Shown here: positions 18,515 to 31,120 of the stretch, piece after piece | How the letters are laid out: every line of letters begins with the position of its first letter | How positions within the stretch are numbered: position 1 is the stretch's first letter | DNA from: Welwitschia mirabilis | Lineage: Eukaryota; Gnetophyta; Gnetopsida; Welwitschiales | Assembly (NCBI GenBank): GCA_051453625.1 | Contig: JBOZIK010000001.1 | Location: forward strand, 244,853,455 to 244,885,654 | Reading direction: 5' to 3' | Length of the DNA: 32,200 nt | Program-made: the position numbers and the translations under genes | Notes under the pieces: model-generated | What the model saw: the letters and a program-made list of their open reading frames with translations, nothing else | What the model was told of the DNA's origin: nothing | Databases searched by the model: none

Positions 18515-18873
18515 AGCCATTGGACTTTGTTGTTTGCAGAAACTGCTTTTCGATGATAATTAGAAGAATTCTTACATCTTGTATACTTGCCCTTTCTTCA
18601 AGAATTCAGCAGTTTGGTGAAGAGAGTTGGGTTCAAGCCTCCTAAAGCCATCTTAGTTTCGACACTTTTGGTAGAGATGGCGGTGGGAATTTTTCCACAC
18701 CATGGAAATCTGATGTATGTTATGAGAGACCCCCAACACACGTGGAATCCTTTTAACCATATCACTTTCATCTTAAATTTGAGGACTTTGTGTAGAATTT
18801 GTGGGGTGGCGGCAGGGAGAGGGCTATCTTAGGGAGGCACCCTTAATTGCACCCTCTTACCTTGCCCACCTTA

Positions 18874-18895
18874 TTGTGGCAAGGTCTTGCCACAA
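18874..18895. repeat. Perfect 10-bp inverted repeat with 2-base loop
   Basis: TTGTGGCAAG (18874-18883), GT, CTTGCCACAA (18886-18895). No T-run follows directly and it is not next to a gene, so I do not call it a terminator. Confidence 0.9.
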
Positions 18896-18899
18896 CATC

Positions 18900-19558
18900 A
18901 AAAAAGGCTTTTTAGCTTTTAGGAGGGTTTTGATGCTCATAGTATGATTGATAAGCCATTAGGATCTTATTGTTAATTCATGTAGCTAGCCAATTGACAC
19001 CCCAAGTAACCATTGTTGGAACATGACACCTTGAAGTTGATTCATCGAAATGGTCATGTTTACTTTCTTTCTTGTAAACATGACATTAAGTCTACATTGA
19101 AGGATATAGAAAGGAACATTACACTTTCACATTCTAAACTACTAAATGCCTTTTTATCACTCCAAAAAGTAGTCTCTCACCTCTTCCTCACAAAAATAAG
19201 AGATGAAAAGTTATGCTACAAAGTCTAATTTGTTGAAATTATGGGGCAATAAGAAAATAATAGTTTAATATATGTATTTGCTTTTTGTCATATGATTATG
19301 TCTTTTTTTAATCATTGGATCAAGGACATTGGCTGTTTGTAATTTTTGGAATTTATCTGATGCGATACACTTTTATTTCAAATCGAGAACCAGCTTTCCT
19401 TTATATGGCAATATATATTTGAAAAATTGTAAGAATATTAATTAGAGGAGATAATCTTCATAACCTATTAATATTTAAAATATGCTATGTGGAAAGTTAT
19501 AATTTTGATGTTTGGTTAAACAACAACATTTATGAATTACAAGCACTAAATTTATAAA
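18900..19558. other. Intergenic, no gene seen
   Basis: AT-rich. A 71-codon frame at 19013-19228 has no recognisable motif. Confidence 0.45.
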
Positions 19559-19697
19559 TTTATGATTATTTGTAAATTCCATTGTTTATGTAATTTCATT
19601 TGAGGGCCTACATGATAACATGGAAAATTTATGATCATCTGTAAACTTTCATTGTTTACGTAACTTCATTTTAAGGCTTAGAGGGTAACATGGAAAT
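19559..19697. repeat. Tandem duplication, 69-bp unit
   Basis: TTTATGAT(T/C)AT(T/C)TGTAAA starts at 19559 and at 19628. Both units continue with TTCATTGTTTA(T/C)GTAA-like sequence and end in TAACATGGAAA. Differences are mostly C/T changes. The start of a third unit (TTTATG) follows. Confidence 0.9.
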
Positions 19698-19699
19698 AT

Positions 19700-20396
19700 T
19701 TATGTGTTTTTAAATAATCAAACTCTTAATATTCCAATTGCACATGCAACCATGTCACCTTAAGGTTTGAGATGCATCGTTGAGGCTTACTGCTTACAAG
19801 ATACATGTGATACTGTAATTTTGTGTGACCATCACTTGTTCTAATGATATTTTGTGTTAATAATATCTGCTTTTTGCTAAGAAAGAGTATGGTTAAGATA
19901 TTAATACATGTTATCAATTTTTTACAAATTATAACCCAATTTTAAGGATGTTTGATTGGGGTTTTAGATGACAACTTAAAATGAAATGAAGAAATAATTC
20001 AGTGAATGTGGTTTTTACATAAAATTAGTAAGAAACATGCATAAGAAATGTTTTTGAATAACATGATAAATCAATTCAAAGAAAGAACCATAAAGGAAAA
20101 CTCACATACAATTTGTTTGTTAGACACTATTATTCCAAGAAAATGATTAAATTTAGCATGATTGCAAATTGTATCAAAAGAAAACATTACCTGTTTTTTT
20201 TTTTATAAACTTTAAAAATATAAAAAGATACTTACACGGAAAGGCAGAGGTCTTTATTCAACTTTAAAAGATTTATTTATGATTTTTTAATACATTTGAA
20301 TTGTAAGAGTAATGGTTTTTAGAGAATTTAAGCGTAGTTAATATAATTTATAAACTTATACGTTTCACCATGATAATTTCAAGTATTATGTTGCAG
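19700..20396. other. AT-rich intergenic or intronic DNA
   Basis: No coding signal. It ends in the acceptor-like word TATTATGTTGCAG (20384-20396) before the candidate exon described next. Confidence 0.4.
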
Positions 20397-20487
20397 TTTA
20401 GAGTACATGCCAAAAGATGGAAGTAATCCAAGGAAAAACATTGGCACCACCATCCAGTTCACCAACGCCACTGCTCTCTTAGAGTAG
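20397..20487 (+). CDS. Candidate terminal exon, unknown protein
   Basis: After a TTGCAG acceptor, one base and then 29 codons run to TAG at 20485-20487. The peptide begins LEYMPKDGSNPRKNIG and ends TTIQFTNATALLE. Third positions are richer in C and G (ACC, ATC, CAG, TTC, AAC, GCC, CTC) than the surrounding AT-rich DNA, which is what draws attention. The frame is too short to exclude chance, and I recognise no family and no upstream exon. Confidence 0.22.
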
Positions 20488-22143
20488 AATAACTAGAACA
20501 TTATGTTTTGGAGTTGTCTTGGGAAATCAACTGGATTTCAGTTATGGGGTTAGATAGTTATAACATTAAACTTAGTTAAAATGCATAACTATAAGAATCT
20601 CAAGTTCTCACTTGTAAAACCCTAAATAGAAACCCTGAGAGAAATCCTAACCGTATTTCCACAAACAAAAAGAGCCAAGTGCCTTCATTTGTGACAATTA
20701 TTTGGTGGCAAAACTATTGTATCCCTTAAAGCATTAGATCATCACTATGTCTTTCTTAGCTTTCCTTTTGAGAGCAGGCAAGCTTCAAGACTAGCTTAAT
20801 GATTCCATACAATTTTAGTTTTTTTCCCTTTAATCTACTACGATTCTTATTCTTTAATGAAATTGAAGTAGATTTTCATTCTTAATTTTGAGTTGTAATT
20901 AACACTTTACTTTTAATGCTTAAATGAAGCTATATATTTGTCAATTATCTTCATTTTATGAGTGAGTTTCTTTTGTTCATTTATTGGTTTATAGTTCATC
21001 TTGCTTGATAGTCTTTAGGTATTTTTTTTGAGTTTTTTTTTCCGTGCATTAGGCTGTAAAGGAACAAAGTATTTAAGATATTTATTACTACTCATGTTGT
21101 GAATGAGAATATATCACCATGATCCAAACCATAACGACTTGACAATTTTAAGATTTATTCAGGAATTCACAATATATTATTGAATTATAGACTTTACTGT
21201 TAGATGATTCAGGTTAGTCCTTCGAGTTGGTTTGCTTCCATGCGTTTTCCATTAGAAGTCCTTTCATCCAGTGATTAATCTGGCAGCGACTAAACGCCAT
21301 TAGGGCACTTAGTTGTGCTCATTGTTTAAGTCGGCATGACTTTTTCTGCCAACTCCTCTTGACTACTCGCCGTTGTGGCCTGAGGTGACTAAGCGCATGA
21401 AACGTTAAAACATTTTTTGTTTTGGTAGTAGACGTGAGTCACACGACATTGCTAAAACTTGTTGATCTTTGGCTTTTCGCGCACTTGCTTATGTAGATAG
21501 AGAAAAATGCATGTAGGCAGAGAAAAATGTGCTCGCATACACATTGTTCTTCGCTGTGAAAAACATAGAGTTCAGTTTTTAATTGTAAGATCAAAGAGTT
21601 CGATTTGCTAAACTTTCGTAACGATGAATGTCTTGAGTTTATTAAAACTTTCATACTCAATAAGATATTGAGCAAACTATGATAAGAAGAGATTTATTTA
21701 CTCAAACTATAGGAAATAATAATGAAATTTCATTATGAGATGTCACTATATCTAGGTCTTGGATTGACGATATAAGCATAAAGTGATATTATAATTGCAA
21801 CTTATGCTTTATTTGAAAGATATAAATATCATAAAAATTCTGATGCATTTTATATAATCTAATGTTATTAGAACAAATTATACATTTCATAATTGCAAAT
21901 AAACTTTATAAGTCTCAAATGGCTATGGGAAATGAATTAACAAGAATGGATCTTAAACAAAAGCACATATTATAGTTAAAAAAATGTTTTGTCTTTATTT
22001 AGTAAATTCTTTCATAACATGAATAAGTGTGTACTCTTATTGGTATGATGTTTCCTAGTCAATCCTTCAACACAAGCAAGTGGTTTTCTTTTTGTTTAAT
22101 CATTCAAAAATGAAAAAAAGAAAAAGAAAAGTGCATCATGTGA
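20488..22143. other. AT-rich intergenic, no gene seen
   Basis: A less AT-rich island (about 21230-21420) looks like an old repeat fragment without identifiable domains. The minus frame 21439-21675 has no known motif. A 143-base gap follows (22144-22286). Confidence 0.45.
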
Positions 22144-22286
22144 NNNNNNNNNNNNNNNNNNNNNNNNNNNNNNNNNNNNNNNNNNNNNNNNNNNNNNNNN
22201 NNNNNNNNNNNNNNNNNNNNNNNNNNNNNNNNNNNNNNNNNNNNNNNNNNNNNNNNNNNNNNNNNNNNNNNNNNNNNNNNNNNNNN

Positions 22287-23500
22287 TATCAATTAAGAAA
22301 ACTAAAAAGAAATTGTGACTCTTTTAATATCATTAGTTTTTGAATCTGTCTTTGTTTGTCATAAAAACTTACTAATTTTTATAAAATCATCAACTAGCTA
22401 TTAATCTCTCATGAAAATAACACTCTTCTTGATTAATTATTGTTATTCTTGAAAAATAATCAGCCTAAAAACTTTGAGTAGGCCATTAATTATTGTTAAA
22501 AAATAACCTAAAATTTTTGACCAAGATACTAGTTATTTTTAAATAAAGGTAGATTTTATTTGATAAATGTTCTCTTTCTTAAAATCTAACCTAGTTCTTT
22601 TTAATTATTCATGGATTGTATGTTGAAAAGTACTCTCTTCATGATAATTTACCAAATTTTATAAAATTATGAATATTCTCTAAATGCATTGTATTGTTCT
22701 ATTGTTGAAATGTTTTCATTTGCTGAACACGTCTGAGATGCATAATATGGTTCTAAATTGGTCATTCATCATCCTATCTAAATGGTGGATTTAATTTTAT
22801 GATTCAACATTTGATTACTAATTTGTTAAAAGCCATAGACCATGTAAACTTATTGATTTGCATGTTCTTATATGATTATTAAAGGGCCAAAAGGTGTTTA
22901 GTAATGTCTTATATTATTGAAATTAGAGGAAACTGATTTTATTGATTTTTCAAAACTAACTTTTTTGGCCGAATTTTTCAATGACTAGTCTCTAGCTCAA
23001 CGACTCGACTCTTTTTTTGAGATTGCGAACTTTTTACTTTCACCGACTTTTTAATCACTGCTTTCATCACAATCTCAATTCACAAATTTTTTTAAATACC
23101 TTGTAAGTTTAGACCACTTTTATGTTGTTGCTATCTTCCTTCTACCTTGATTTATCCTTGTGGATTTAACTACACCAGGACTTTGCTACAACATAGGTCT
23201 TGGTTAATTTTGTAAAGGTTGGCCTTGAACATCTTCGTTGCTTGTTCTAGGTCCAGACCTAAAGCATTGCTTCGAGGATTGCTTCTTGTAAGCAGTCAAG
23301 AGATCTCGGTGTAATTGCCCACAAGGGTAACTGACATTCCATGAGAGCCAGATTAACAAGTGTAACTAGCTAGTGTTGCAATCATGGCTGTGTTGAATGT
23401 TGATACATACCTTTCAACACACACCTGTTGATCACCTGGCTTGATATCCTATCGGGGCTAGTTCAATGCCCCTGCTGTTGACACATTTGACTTACATGTG
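22287..23500. other. AT-rich intergenic with second CGACTTTTT-type repeat
   Basis: 22960-23055 holds ACTTTTTTGGCCGA, TTTTTCAATGAC, CGACTCGACTC and CACCGACTTTTT, words shared with 898-1030 (ACTTTTTTGGCCGA is identical over 14 bases). The rest shows no gene. The AT-rich composition changes at about 23.2-23.5 kb. Confidence 0.5.
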
Positions 23501-25680
23501 TTAAGCATATTACTAGCATTCATGTTGAGCCAGGATTAAACTCAACAGACATGTGGTTGAATAATAACAATTGTCAACGGGCCTTCCTATATGAACACAT
23601 GAAGGAGAAAGGGGGTGCCCCCAAATACACAACGAGTAAGTAACCTGCATATGAATATAGTCAGTAAGTAACAATTTATGGAGCCAGAGCCAGCATGCAG
23701 GGATCATGTGGGATTGGTTATGTACTCACTATTGCACTTGGGTCAGGGGGGTTGGATTGGTAGATGAGCTAGTGCTCTAGATATCCTAGTTAATGTTGTC
23801 AGACTATAGGTTAGGAGGTTTGATATCTAGCTCAATGAGTGATGCCGTAGTTTCTGACTAGTCCAGGGTTGTATCACTACCTTGCACGGACGACATACCA
23901 AGTGGAGCCATCATTAATACTTGCCTCATGGTTGTGATAGGTCCCCAACCTATCTTTGATTTGTTGGTAGGGGACCCACTATAAGGGATGGATGGTTCAT
24001 GTTTACATGCAGTGGGTAGGAGAACACAAAACTGCAACTTCATACTATTTACTGTGTAGGACACACCATACTATGGGTAGTGCCCACTATCCCTTATCGC
24101 CGTGTAGTGTGCATGTGTAGATAGGGGCTCATATGCTATACCATTACCACCCCACCCCAATGTATATATTATAGGGGCTTCGAACATTATATAACTCACT
24201 CCTTTTCCCCTATAAACATGGGTTGGGTGGGTGGCTAATGTGAATGTTGGTGTTGAAAAGTGAGGGACATGAGCCTGGTACTCAGTCCACAATTGATCCA
24301 TCGTGCACCCTAGTTATATGGGATAACCATGTTATGAACAAGGAAAATGGAATGAAGAAGTGTATGGTTCCATCCCCCTACATTGCTTTTCTCACATGGT
24401 TCATAGGCATGACTCTCCTTTGAAGGACATGCACATCATTTAGTTGCTACATCATACTATATGATATGCACATCCCTGGCTAGTATAGTACACATCCATC
24501 ACCACTAACATATAATTGCAAGTAGCCATAGGCTACATATACTACTTTAACATCATCCCTCTCTGTACTATACTAAACCAAACTTATGTAGGAACATAGG
24601 TATGCATAGTAAATACAATGAAAATAATGGTAGTGTATATGGGCCCATATATAGTTATCAAGACAACTACCTAGCATAGAACTTATACATACACACCCCA
24701 TCCATACTACCTGACACAATGAACATAATAGGGCCTTGGAAACTCCTATGACTAAGTATTGGGAGCAATGTGATAATCACATACTCACTAGTTGTATTTT
24801 GTTTACCACCTATCGACACACAACATAAGACAATGCCATGTAGGAAACCCTAGCAAGTGGATCAAGCATAATAATAATGAGATGACTATGATCAACCATC
24901 CAAAAAACCTACCTATGCCACACATACAGTGCATGCCATAACGTTGAGAATTAGTTATGGTAATGTAGCATGAAGAGGATAAATATTGTTACATAACATG
25001 CATGGCAATAAAGCTTCAATGACAGAAGCATACTCTTCACCTATAACTGGCCACTATATAACTGATCCTTGCATTACGAACAAAAGATATATCTCATGCG
25101 AGAGGATCGAGCATGTGCCCAGCTACATAAGTTGATGGACAACCATGTACTAATGCCTTCTTGTGAAACATGCATGTTGGTAGTAAGATCCTAAGAAATA
25201 AGCCACTCTAAGTGGAAACTACGCCAGAGAGAACCTCGTCCCTTTTCAAGGAGTTATCTCCCTTCCATAAATAGTGAATGCTGGTTCCTATAACCCCAAC
25301 TAGTAGAGACTGGGCATTGTTGGTGGGAATAATTTCTCTTAATAAGTATGTATCAGATACTCCTTATGTACTATTGGCGAAATGCCAAGTATTAGCCCCA
25401 GAGGCAGGCAAAGTCTATGTAACAGCCAAAAAGATGCACTTTCTGTGATGGTCCAATCTATGTACGGTTGTCAAACCTTCCTATGTAGTTACATTACAAG
25501 CTTGATGAACATCTTCATACATTTCACTACATGCCTATAAAACTATGATGAGTCTAACTTCTACAAATCTTTTATGTAGGACAAATCATAACTAACCCTA
25601 ATGGAAATGGAGATGTTCAACTAATTCATCCCTGTTGTTAGGAACCGAGTTTATTAGCACAACTTGAAAAGTGGAGTTTT
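23500..25680. other. Decayed repetitive DNA, no gene seen
   Basis: Stops are frequent in all frames, CpG appears scarce and CTA/TAG words are common. Open frames at 23513-23707, 23858-24064 and 24071-24301 (minus) carry no domain I recognise. Probably very old transposon sequence. Confidence 0.45.
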
Positions 25681-25717
25681 TACCATACCATACCATACCA
25701 TACCATATCATACCATA
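25681..25717. repeat. Microsatellite (TACCA)n
   Basis: About seven pentanucleotide units of TACCA, with one unit changed to TATCA. Confidence 0.95.
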
Positions 25718-28700
25718 AAGAAGTTTCATTTCCACATCAACTCGAAGGGCTGATGCGATGTCTCTGTTTTCATGAGGGGTAACTCACTTCTGTCATTATC
25801 AATGGGGGCACTCTAGGTTCATGCCTACAAGGGCCACTCACGTGCATTCATTTCCCACCCTATTGATTCCTATGGTGGTCCAACTACCCATCCTAAGTAG
25901 TCAGAATATCGTGACTATTAGTGATGACCTTATATGCCTTATGTGCCTAGGGTGCTAATGTTCTATTCAATATTTAGCTTCACGAAATCAGTAGTTGATT
26001 GTTCCAAATACTTGAGTCACCACATAGTTAAATAGTGGATTGATATATATACAATAGTTAATCACGAAAGCAACTAGAAAGTAAGCTATTCATTCTATGG
26101 ACCATTCCCATAGTTACACACCCGATCATATTCATAAAGATGCTTTCAGTAGTCATCTCTACTTCACTAGTTTGGTTATACAAACTTACCACCATGTACA
26201 AAAAGGCACTACTTATTTATAATAAAGCAAATAACAGACTGATCGAGTTATCCTAGTCATTACTAGTTGTACACTTATCTCGTAGGCATACCCATCACTA
26301 GGTCAAGAGGTTTGTTGGATGTTAAATGTTATACATGTGGTGGTGATGGGGTGATTTCCTATTGCATATTGCTTAGATGCTTCAATAGAGGGCAACTCCT
26401 ACATAACTTAAGACATTTGGGAATATTTGTATACCATCCACCACTAGTGGCACATCACTCCATGCACTTTCCCTTCTGTAGGATGGCTAGTGTTATGTGG
26501 TGTTCAATCCAAACACATAGCATATAGGCTTGAACTTCCACGAGGCCGTGGAGTTTTGCAATGAATGATGTGTGGGTAGCTTAGTTACTTATTATTCACA
26601 TACTTATGTAGTAGGCATTTCTGACACTGTATTGGCAACCTTGGCTTTGGTTAGCTAGCCTGCTAACATATCTCCATGTTGACCTAGTATCCTATGTTGT
26701 GTTCATTATAGCCGTATACAACAAATACATAGATACATTATCACATAGATAGGATTTTCACAACACTTGCACTTGTACACATTGGCCTTACATATCTAGG
26801 TAATGTTTACTGATAGATAGATAGTTCAGTACCCTATGCTTCTTACTTATGTATATGATAGTTGTAGTTTGTGGGTTCATCTACTAACCTAGAAGCAGGA
26901 AACCCATCCATGATACAACTACAATGAACTTAATTTATCTATTGTAGTAGTTGATGTCAATATGTGTGAACTAAAATTGGAGCTCCAATCTACCATTTAC
27001 AACTTGTTTTTGGAAACACACTAATGAATGATCTGAGGATCAAACCACGCATGGGTTTGGTATTGAACTAGATAACTCTTGTTAGATATATAGTAGAAAG
27101 CTTTTGTAAGACTGACCTTTCTTGGCATTCAAGGATATGATAGCAGCAGTCCCACACCTTCATTCGAGTTTCTCCCAAACTCATAATGAAAACCAAGGCA
27201 CATGAAGTTTCTACATATAAATTTAAGTTCCACATGCTTGAGTTAGTTGGAGTTGGGTCAGAATGCTGCTTGAATGATACTAATAGTCATTGATGGACTT
27301 TTTGATGAGTATTATAGTTACTCGTAACTTCATGTGTATTATAAGGTCCTTCATTAAGGTGAGTACTCTCTCCCTCACTAAGTGGTGTATTTTGCCTAGG
27401 GTTATGGAACCCCTATCTAATATATTTGTTACCTTTTACTTCATTCAGATGTTATTCACTGTCACTATAAAAACTATGAGATGGGAACACAAGCTTCATA
27501 CATAATTACTATTAGTTATATAGGCAAGAGGACTTGTTGATGCTTGATGGAGTCTAGCATGCTCTGCATTAGCTATGGAGTGGATGATACCAAAACCACT
27601 TATCATTAATAAAGTGAGAAAGGGCTTCACTCCCCTCATCAGCTCGTATCATTCCTTCATGTGGAATTGAACTTCGACAACACCTAGTCGGTGTGGGATA
27701 AGAAATGATCCTAGCTTAAGCGGAATAAACAAAGCTTGTATAAAGTGTTCTTGGATGGGTGTACTGAAGTCGTGCCTAGAGTCTTTATCTAGCGAGCTTC
27801 TTAAAGCACATCTAAGTAAAGTGCAAAATACAAAGCCCTTCTAAGCCTATGTATAGTTCTTAAGGGAACCCTAGTTGCATGCTAGGCTAGGCTATGATTT
27901 GGCATGAAATCATACATAGTGGCTAAGACAATCCTTAGAAGGCACAATAATTGCAAGAGGGCAACAAAAGTGGTAAGTAGAGTGATTGCTATAGAAGCAT
28001 AATGAATGACTAGTCTAAATGAGTGCAACCACATGATAAAAGTTGACTCAAGAAGGGGAAGTCAACATGGATGGTTGTTCATGCATCGGGTTCATACTGG
28101 CTTTGTACCTTACATAAGATGGGTTATGGCAGTTGAATGGCTCAATTTGTGCTAGCCTTTTAAAATAATAGATGAAAGTAATCATTGTGGTATTACCTAC
28201 CCTGTTTACTATTTTGAGCAACCAGCACCATGTTTTGGGTTGATAGGTTGGTACACACTAGGGGAGGGTATTCACTCACTTCATGGATTTGACTATAAAG
28301 CAAGAACAACATTAAGCACCTAACTGAGAGTTACAAGAGGATGTTCTACAACTTATTGCAGGTTGGTACTCTTAAGTGATCATTTCGATTGAGGTCTTTG
28401 TCACTTAGTAATTGTTGTATATGTATGCACTTAGCTCTACTGTGAGGGTTGGCAAGTAGAAAGTGCCACATCAAGTGGTAAAAGACCCTTCATAATGCTC
28501 ACAATGGTCCCACTTTTAAGCTCAGTATTTAGTAGTTAATAAAGCTAGATCGAAGAAGCAACTAGAAGGCATCAAGAGGGGCTAACAAGGCATACTAAGG
28601 GCATGCTTCACAGGGTACTAGGAGTCAGGTTCATTTGATAGAGTACTGTCTACTGCATGGGGAAGATCTAGAGCACCTTAAATCTTATATAGTCAATATG

Positions 28701-28826
28701 ATGCCCTCCACTGAGCAAGCATTGGGAATTGAGATAGCAAGCACTAGGAATCAAGGTCTTTAACTTGACCATCAAGCAACATAATGTTTAGCCTGAGATG
28801 AGCACCTTCCTCTTCATAGTTTACAA
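25718..28826. other. Decayed repetitive DNA, probably includes LINE 3' part
   Basis: No intact frame. A LINE on the minus strand would have its sequence downstream of the RT domain here (below 28827), but I found no RNase H or zinc-knuckle motif. A short GATA run lies near 26814-26825. Confidence 0.35.
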
Positions 28827-29338
28827 TTACTTGGTGACTCTCAAAGCCAAACACTTTAACATCTTCTTAAAGTCTAGAATATCTTCCCCAAGTGGAAAAC
28901 TAAGAATGAAATCGTCTACAATGACATATGATCAATATTATGGTCATTAATATACCATTAGTATTGTGTAATTCTTTAGAGAACTATCTTTGTATATCAA
29001 GTCAAGGTGATAAAGGATGGGAGATATGCTTGAGGGGATTCCAGCATCGTTACATGTGTAATCCTTACCCTCTTGATCCTTGATTTGAGTGGTGAGATAT
29101 TTGCATATCATAAGTAGGCCTACAAGATACCCATTTGTCTAAGCTTAAATAATAGTCTCATATGGGAAATAGTATTAAAGCATTGTGATACATCGAGAAG
29201 AACAACATAATTTAGCTTGTCCAAGAGGACGTTGCCTCGAACACTATGTGGTAGCTACCTTATAAGGACACCAAAGCCTTTAAGCTATCCATCCACTTTA
29301 TGTAAATGGTTTAGGATAGGAATATATGAAGAGCTCTC
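28827..29338 (-). pseudogene. Non-LTR (LINE) reverse transcriptase fossil, Tad1/Jockey-like
   Basis: Several frames read in order on the minus strand give the RT motifs of a LINE. 29338-29288 reads ESSSYIPILNHLHKV, like the SYRPI.LLN..GKV block. 29254-29123 reads GNVLLDKLNYVVLLDVSQCF then NTISHMRLLFKLRQMGI, motif A (LDVS.AFDT.SH..LL.KL...GI), with the catalytic aspartate encoded at 29194-29192. After a frameshift, about 29117-28950 reads LTTQIKDQEGKDYTCNDAG then IPSSISPILYHLDLIY, motif B (AGIPQGS.LSPILY) missing two residues. 28931-28827 reads SYVIVDDFILSF, motif C with the paired aspartates. Stops lie between the segments. The endonuclease was not found, and a 100-N gap (29520-29619) lies just upstream. 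Confidence 0.75.
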
Positions 29339-29619
29339 TCAACCACCATGTCTCTCTGATGCAAAATGGGAAGTGGTTAAATATTAGTCTTAGAAGGTAC
29401 TTCATATATTGGTGGTATATCCCTAATAAGAAATATTTCCATCAAGTCATCAGCCCATGATATCTCTAACTAACCAACTATCTACAAGCCAAGTAGAGAG
29501 CACACATTACACATCTGAGNNNNNNNNNNNNNNNNNNNNNNNNNNNNNNNNNNNNNNNNNNNNNNNNNNNNNNNNNNNNNNNNNNNNNNNNNNNNNNNNN
29601 NNNNNNNNNNNNNNNNNNN

Positions 29620-30972
29620 GTGATTGATTACTGTAGATGGAACTTTAACATATCCAATCTAGGGAAATTGTTTATGATTAGATGGTAATGCTAAACATTA
29701 TCTTGCATGCAATCCATAGGATATACATAATTATAGTGTAGTGTGGTGTAGGTCTACAACCAGTAACATTTTTCATGTAATGAGTTAAGTAGCATTAAGA
29801 CTGGCTCTCCTAGGTTAATTAGGTAACAACTATCTAGATTTATTAGGCAACAACTATATATATGTAATTATTCTTAGTCAAATAAGCTGCTTCATATGTA
29901 TACATGTATTTTATTAATCGATCAAGCTATTAAAATAGGGTTTAGTTAATCAATCAAGCTACATCGCTATATACTATGTATACCATAAATCATTGAGCAG
30001 TTAATCTTAAGAATACTATCTTTTATCTCAAACACAAGGAGTAAGTACATGCTCGGAGATGGAAATAAAGATGATTCCATTTTCTATCCTATAGATAACA
30101 TGGATCAAGATTCCCCATTGGTGAAGCAATATTAGGACCTTATACTCCCACATAGCAAATGGTAAGACCAAATTAGCACCTTAAAAAAGGAGGTTAGTAC
30201 CTTGCGAATAAGGGTGATTTCTTCTATATATGTACTTTATACGATAACTGGGTGATGACTAGGAGGATATAGGCAGCTACTATATGTACATAATATGATG
30301 ACTTAGTGCTTGCTCGTCTCATCAACATACTAACTAAGTAAGCTTGCTTATAAAGTAAGGTGGGACTTCTAGTATACATGGTTGGAAATGGCAGAAGCTT
30401 TTCTTTATTATCAATAATATGGAGCTGGAGTCATCTTCGATCATTGCTTTGATTCATCTTAAATGATTCATGATGGATGGAAGTAGAGGGGAAAACTCTA
30501 AATCACCACTACTTTGATTGATTGATGCTAGTAACAGATATGGGATGTTTTCAATATTAAACCATAATACCCAAGCAAGCTGCAATGAGGGATAATGCTA
30601 GTTTAGGTGAGTGCTTGGGGTGGATTGAATTGATTATTGGTTGATCAATCCATGACACTAAGTTGCAAAAGTTACCTTGCTGTTCATGGAGATTTATCAC
30701 CTTCATACATGGCTTTGTCACTTTATGATGTTGCCAGTAATCTTTCACCCTAGTATTAATGGACTTGCTTTCTTGAATCCCTTACCTTGAGTAATATCTA
30801 TAGGTGACTCTAGATAAAAGGGATAGTTGGTGAGTTGCAGGTAGTAGGCCTCACAGGTAATGGGTCTCTATTAGAGCATGATACAACATGATCCACCTAA
30901 TGTATGTAAGCAGATGAGGTAAACCCATATACAAGGGCTTGAATACAATAAACATCATGTGAACTATGCATG
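29620..30972. other. Decayed repetitive DNA, possible LINE 5' part
   Basis: The endonuclease of the LINE would be expected here on the minus strand. A 63-codon minus frame (30557-30748) is open but shows no endonuclease motif, so the assignment is unproven. Confidence 0.3.
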
Positions 30973-31120
30973 CTAGCTTAGCTATATATGTAGGGTNNNN
31001 NNNNNNNNNNNNNNNNNNNNNNNNNNNNNNNNNNNNNNNNNNNNNNNNNNNNNNNNNNNNNNNNNNNNNNNNNNNNNNNNNNNNNNNNNNNNNNNNCTAG
31101 CTTAGATATATATATAGGGT
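30973..31120. repeat. Direct repeat flanking an assembly gap
   Basis: CTAGCTTA(G)..TATATAT.TAGGGT occurs at 30973-30996 and 31097-31120 with two differences, on either side of a 100-N gap. A tandem repeat was probably collapsed there. Confidence 0.8.

Noticed and set aside
18874-18895. Rho-independent terminator
   Set aside because: Plant nuclear DNA, no T-run directly after it, and no adjacent gene.
20615-20645. Telomere-like AAACCCT words
   Set aside because: Only two imperfect, separated copies; not an array.
23150-23215. Copia-like LTR end (CTTGTGGATTTAACTACACC then CTACAACA)
   Set aside because: No TGGTATCAGAGC-type priming site follows, and no LTR start was found upstream.
26267-26527. 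86-codon frame with CYTCGG word
   Set aside because: A single C..C pair is not a zinc-finger pattern; the surroundings are decayed repeat DNA.
30557-30748. LINE endonuclease
   Set aside because: It is open and in the expected place on the minus strand, but none of the endonuclease signature residues (such as an S-D-H motif) can be read.
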